Source: Siphonodentalium dalli (taxonomy: Eukaryota > Mollusca > Scaphopoda > Gadilida > Siphonodentaliidae). Taken from it: a DNA stretch of 64,000 bases. The stretch lies in NCBI GenBank assembly GCA_032622095.1, contig CP136068.1, positions 159,483,465-159,547,464 on the forward strand, read 5' to 3'. The notes under the pieces were generated by a model that was not told the DNA's origin, made no database searches, and saw only the letters and a program-made list of their open reading frames with translations. Positions 59,400 through 64,000 of the stretch are shown here, in pieces. The position numbers and the translations under genes are program-made. The first letter of the stretch is position 1. Every line of letters begins with the position of its first letter.

Positions 59400-61240
59400 T
59401 ATCAGATATCAGGCCTTGAATGAAATTTTGATGTCTCAATCCAGTCAAGCAGCTCCTCCTGTCTGAAAAAAAAGATTTGAATGCTTGTAATGACGACAGA
59501 AAAGAGGAAAGACTGATCATATACATATTATTAAGATACATCATCCCCTCCCCCCATGAATGACTAAAATAAAATTTCACTCATTAGATATATGTTACTT
59601 GAACAAAAACAAATTAAATATAAAAAACAAACTTAAATCTCATAAAACATTTTTTTTCTGGCCATTTCAGGGTCAAACGATATTAAATGAGTGAATTTTG
59701 TTTTAGTCATACATGGGGGAAAATGCCCAGGGTGTGCGAGTGAGATATCTGAGGACATTCGCAAATAGCACTCCCCCATGGGGGAGAAATATATCCAGAC
59801 AGGAGGAGATGACATGTTACACCGGTACCTGTACTAAATACTACCAAAACGTTCCAGATACATGTATAGGTACCGGTACCGTATATCATATTGGTATTGT
59901 AGATATCATATATTTGTAAATGTTTTAAGAAGGCAATCTAAACAGTTTGGGGGGGATTTAAACAGTTTGGGGGGCGGGCAAATTGGCATTCCAAATACTA
60001 ATTAACACTTGAAAGCCTGAAATGTGGCACCCCAAATGTCAATATAACATTTGATTTTATCATCTTTAATTGAATTAGGTGAGTTCACAAATACTCTATT
60101 TCCATGCATATACTAGTAAACACAATTATACATAATCATTGGGGAATTGAAAAAATTATACTGTATAATATACAAGCATATGTATACTAGAAGATAGCGG
60201 CACAAACTAGTACTTCTGCATGTCAAATACCACACATACCAGTATATACCACTTACTAGTATACTGCTAATTGACTTCTTTAAAAATATTGGCCATCATA
60301 TCAGGGAGGGGGCGGGGAATTTACGGACACGTATGCCGGGGTGGATGGGTGGTTGATGGGACCAACAAACATTCTTTTCCGCAACTAAAATGTTTTTATC
60401 CTGCAAGTCGTTTGACTGTTATTGCAATGAGTTTGGCTTAAAACACATACAATAAGAGAAATACCGGTAACATAAATGACACATATCATGATGATGAGAC
60501 AAACAGTATAGCTTGTAGCTCATGTTAATGGATTCAATTTTGAATATATAAGATGGCCACCGGCAGCCATGTTTTGTTTGCTGAATGACCCCAAAATGAG
60601 TCGTTCCTATTTACATGTCAACATCCATGACAAATAGTATGCGCATAAATTCATATTCATCCCCCCCCCCGCAAATCGGTTTTATTGTCAAAAGGGCGGG
60701 TGGATGTTTGGATGCGGGGGTGGGTGGGTCCCAACAAGGGTCGAAAGGAAAAAATCAGCATACGTGCCTGAACATTTTTTCCGACCCCCCCCCTCCCGAT
60801 CATATGGCCATTTTCGTCTATTTTTCCAACTATACTTTCTATGGGAATGCTTGATAGAAAAGTTGTATTGTTATATACAACTAGGGGGTTAAATGTAGCA
60901 CACCATGAACTTTGAAGTTGCTGACATTGTTTCTGGTGTCAATTTATAAACTCCACCCATCGTCTGTTGTCAGGCCGCATTGATTGGCATTACACAAACA
61001 GGCATGGAAATACAGGTTGTATTAATTTTCAACTTTTGGTGTGATATCTTTTGGTGTATCATAACTACACGGTACTGTAGTTCCACAACAGTGACCGTGT
61101 CTAATGAATCTGTCAATATCTGTAATTGGAAGAAATATATGCTGCATTTATATACATGTATGTGATATGGATACATGTATTTTCATAATTTGCAAACATA
61201 TTTATAAACAAAGTGTAAAGTTCATTCTTCCAACAATGTG
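59400..61240. other. interval without a supported gene
   Basis: C10 and C9 runs near 60661 and 60785, gggggcgggg-type stretches near 60310, and ccggtacc motifs near 59822-59880. No coding exon recognised. Confidence 0.4.
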
Positions 61241-61244
61241 AGCG

Positions 61245-62015
61245 TCCTCGGCAATTCAGATGACCATGATTTAATCGTACATGTAAGTGGAGGAATCGGG
61301 CCTGACAAAATCATGGATAGTTTGTTGACACGATTACAATGTCATCGCAGATGAGTATATTATCGGCGGTTAACCATGTGATTAATTACCCTATGTGTTT
61401 TCCATTTACTTTACACAATTTTTAAGTACACACTCAGTTCTGATTCAGTCACAAGTGGAGATAACCAAGGATACGCCACAAGTTCGCATCTAAAATCAAA
61501 CAGTGCTTGATATTACTTTTTATCTCGCGCGATCATGTCATGAGCATGCGCAGTAAAACTACCGGTTACTACCCACAACGAAATCTTTCCACTTACGATT
61601 GAATCGTGATCATCAGAACATTCACTTCGTGAGCGTTCAGACCACCGTGATTCAATCGTAAGTGGAAACTTTTCCGTCGTAGGAAGTAACCGCTAATCGG
61701 ACTGCGCATGCTCACATCAAAATCGTAGGTAAAAAATACTATCAAGCACTGTTTGATTTTAGATGCAAAATAGCAGCAAAATTGTGGCGTATCCTAGGTT
61801 TGATACCTCCACTTGTGACGCAAAATTCGCAGTCGTGTGTACGTAAAAATTGTAGCTGGAAATGACTGGTGTAGTCAATCACATGCTTTAGGATGTTCAA
61901 CCTACGGTATAATCATGTACGACAACATCGCAATTGTGTGAACAAACTATCCACGATCACGTCGGGCCCGATTCCTCCACTTACGATTGAACCGTGGTCG
62001 TCTGAACGTACACTT
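61245..62015. mobile_element. 0.77-kb foldback element
   Basis: Two arms of about 370 bp in mirror order around about 61625: ggaggaatcggg/cccgattcctcc, gatagtttgttgacac/tgaacaaactatc, cacaagtggag/ctccacttgtg, atcaaacagtgcttgat/atcaagcactgtttgat, gagcatgcgcag/ctgcgcatgctc, ccacttacgattgaatcgtg/cacggttcaatcgtaagtgg-type. The arms themselves end in the same cacttacgattgaa motif as the centre, so a composite origin is possible. Confidence 0.88.
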
Positions 62016-62019
62016 AGTG

Positions 62020-62960
62020 TTGAATTGGCCACACAATAACTTGAGTGTGAATGCCATGGGCATTTTAATATTATCAGGTTCACATTTGTTCAAAATAATG
62101 CTATGAAGAAGTACCTTTATATACAATTGCCTTTCAACTTCAAGTTATATTTTCAATAAATGTGACCTTTTTGTTTTCCAACTATTGTCATATTAATCTC
62201 GACCGATAATACACAGAAATTATGGCTTTATGCCGGAATTAGATTTTGCAGAGTAAAGTCTAAAGATTCCCATTCACGCAATCACGGAATACTTTTTTGT
62301 ATATAGCATTAGAAATTAAGCACAAATTAGAACTTAATAAAAACCGTTTTTGCAAAGTTTCCCAGTTTTGCGAATATTGTTGAGTGGTACATTGATATAT
62401 GAATGATCAATGCGTATAATCATAGTCCATCAGATGTTACTATTTTAACATGATAAATCATAACATATGGCAACCCGATCATCGTTTTCTAAAATTTCGT
62501 ACATATTTCACCCACAGTAAAATTCACGATCATTTCATTTGAAAAAACATGGATAAATCACGCAATTGTAATCGTAGTTCAATTAAGTATATCACTCGTA
62601 ACAACATGTTCGTAAAGAGAAAACACTTCAACAGTTTACATATTAAGTTCACTTACCTGAATATAAATCATATCAAGCAAAGAGTTTATTTCCGACGTTG
62701 AAAATAAGTTGTTGTCAAAATGGACGAACCGCGTGATTTGACGAGACACACTAAGAGTTGTAGTGCAATTCCGAGTCCAGTAAAATGTGTAGTTCGGATT
62801 ATCAATTTCGTCCATACCAGAGATCTAGTATATTTTATAAAAGAGACATTTTCTGCACAGATCTATACCATTCGCATGGTCATAAAAGGTATCTAGGGAT
62901 TACTCATATGGTGGGCCTATATAGACTTGAGTGATGTGTTTTGGCCTGTGCCATTTAAAA
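62020..62960. other. interval without a supported gene
   Basis: AT-rich unique sequence; nothing supported. Confidence 0.4.
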
Positions 62961-62964
62961 TTAA

Positions 62965-63142
62965 TTCAGGGGGGGTGGGAATCAATGCACATTATTTTTT
63001 GTTTGCAATTAAGCGCAAATGATTTACGCTTAAACATAAATATTTGCGCATAAGCCCAATTGGTAGAGGTTATTTGCACTTAAGCGAAAATATTTGTGCT
63101 CAAGTGTAAATAAATAATAAATGTGAAAAGGGCCTCCCATGT
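62965..63142. repeat. short relative of the cttaagcgtaaa repeat
   Basis: gcaattaagcgcaaatgatt then acgcttaaacataaat and tgcacttaagcg motifs, ending taaatgtgaaaagggcctccc, the same right end as 33484-34206. Confidence 0.7.
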
Positions 63143-63149
63143 ATATGAC

Positions 63150-63275
63150 CATTGCGGGAATTCCGCTGGTGCAGCATTAAAGTCTTAACATACCATGTGC
63201 TAGAGCATTCTCTTATATGTGTGAGTCATCCATATGGAGCCTCGCATCATATATAAGAGAATGCACTGGCTTACA
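63150..63275. repeat. hairpin repeat of the gcattctcttat family, copy 3
   Basis: gctggtgcagcattaaa, then gcattctcttatatgtgtga mirrored by atcatatataagagaatgca. Three copies of this family are in the window. Confidence 0.75.
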
Positions 63276-63280
63276 AGGCT

Positions 63281-64000
63281 TGCCAATAAACTAAACATTT
63301 CTCAGGTTATTGCATGCACTTTTAATACACAGGGCAAGGTAGATTACATCATTTGATAGATATTCTAGAATTTCTAGTTTGTGAAAACTAACTTAAAGCC
63401 ATATTTTATGCACCCTGCCTAGCCGACTGAACTATGAACTATAGACATGTTATTATTTTTATTTTCAGAGACATACCTTCTGCAAAGATATAGCCTTATA
63501 CATTATAAACATGCAAATAGTTGCTTCATTTGGGCTAACTTCCATCATTTAGCGAGTCAAATCTGAGGAAATTCTCTTAGTTTGAAAGTTGTAGCATGCC
63601 TGGCCCGCTGAATTGATGTCACAAACATAAAATGTTGGTACTTCTTGTCAGATGGACATTTCTGCCAATAAACTAAACATTTCTCATTGCAATTGTATGC
63701 ATTTTAATACACAGGGCAAGGTAGATTACATCATTTGATGGATATTTTACTTAAAATAGTCTGTGGAAACAACCTAAATGCCATATTGTATGCATCCATG
63801 TATAGAAAAATGAAATACAACTATGGATAGTTTATTGTTTTTTTCATCAGAGACATTCATTCTGCTAAGATATAGCCTTATACATGTTATAAACATACTA
63901 ATAGTGGCTTGATTGGGCTTTTTTCATCATTTAGACAGTTAAATCTGAAGAAATTCCCTTAGTTCAAAGTTTATAAGATCATAGTGCCCCATGAAATGGT
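63281..64000. repeat. tandem duplication, ~382-bp period
   Basis: tgccaataaactaaacattt at 63281 recurs at 63663, followed by atacacagggcaaggtagat, cagagacat-c-ttctgc-aagatat and agccttataca in both. The second copy runs to about the end of the window. Confidence 0.85.

Overview
This is an AT-rich piece of a eukaryotic (metazoan) nuclear genome: genes are split by GT-AG introns, noncoding DNA dominates, and transposons, inverted-repeat elements and minisatellites fill most of the window. Frequent tacatgtaca-type motifs, a dispersed repeat ending in gttgagctaaaaa and a small secreted C-type lectin suggest a marine invertebrate, perhaps a mollusc. That placement is inference from recalled genome style, not a sequence match.

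The main discovery is a 16.2-kb candidate transposon at 1673-17858. It has imperfect terminal inverted repeats of about 80-86 bp and is flanked on both sides by the same 6 bp, CTATTC. A spliced gene starts just inside each terminus and the two point toward each other. From the left comes a three-exon DDE integrase/transposase (1830-1944, 5058-5237, 6412-7241) with three single-base frame breaks. From the right comes a four-exon gene (17681-17399, 12323-12208, 11518-11207, 10496-10061) for a double zinc-ribbon, Ser/Thr-rich protein of unknown function, with one frame break. Intron phases agree at every junction. The introns hold a 5-bp-TSD MITE, a TTAA-flanked MITE, a 162-bp satellite and a truncated LINE. 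A hAT-like MITE and 224-bp tandem repeats lie between the genes. By termini and TSD length it could belong to the IS3EU type (from memory) or be undescribed.

From 17.9 to 23.9 kb there are palindromic Tc1/mariner-like MITEs, degenerate tandem repeats and tRNA-like repeat units. From 23.86 to 28.99 kb runs a continuous array of about 108 copies of a 47-bp minisatellite with higher-order structure. From 29 to 42 kb no convincing gene is seen. This stretch is framed by a 0.9-kb inverted repeat (31190-32095 and 41010-41905) and contains several foldback and palindrome-rich repeats.

The second intact gene is a four-exon secreted C-type lectin on the + strand (42375-52496, 167 aa). Its introns carry a perfect hAT-like MITE with an 8-bp TSD, a 46-bp minisatellite that resembles the end of the MITE seen in the integrase intron, long hairpins, and a second hAT-like element that holds a LINE 3' fragment. 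From 53.5 kb to the end there are more nested MITEs, a recent 338-bp tandem duplication, a 0.77-kb foldback element and dispersed hairpin repeats, with no recognised gene.
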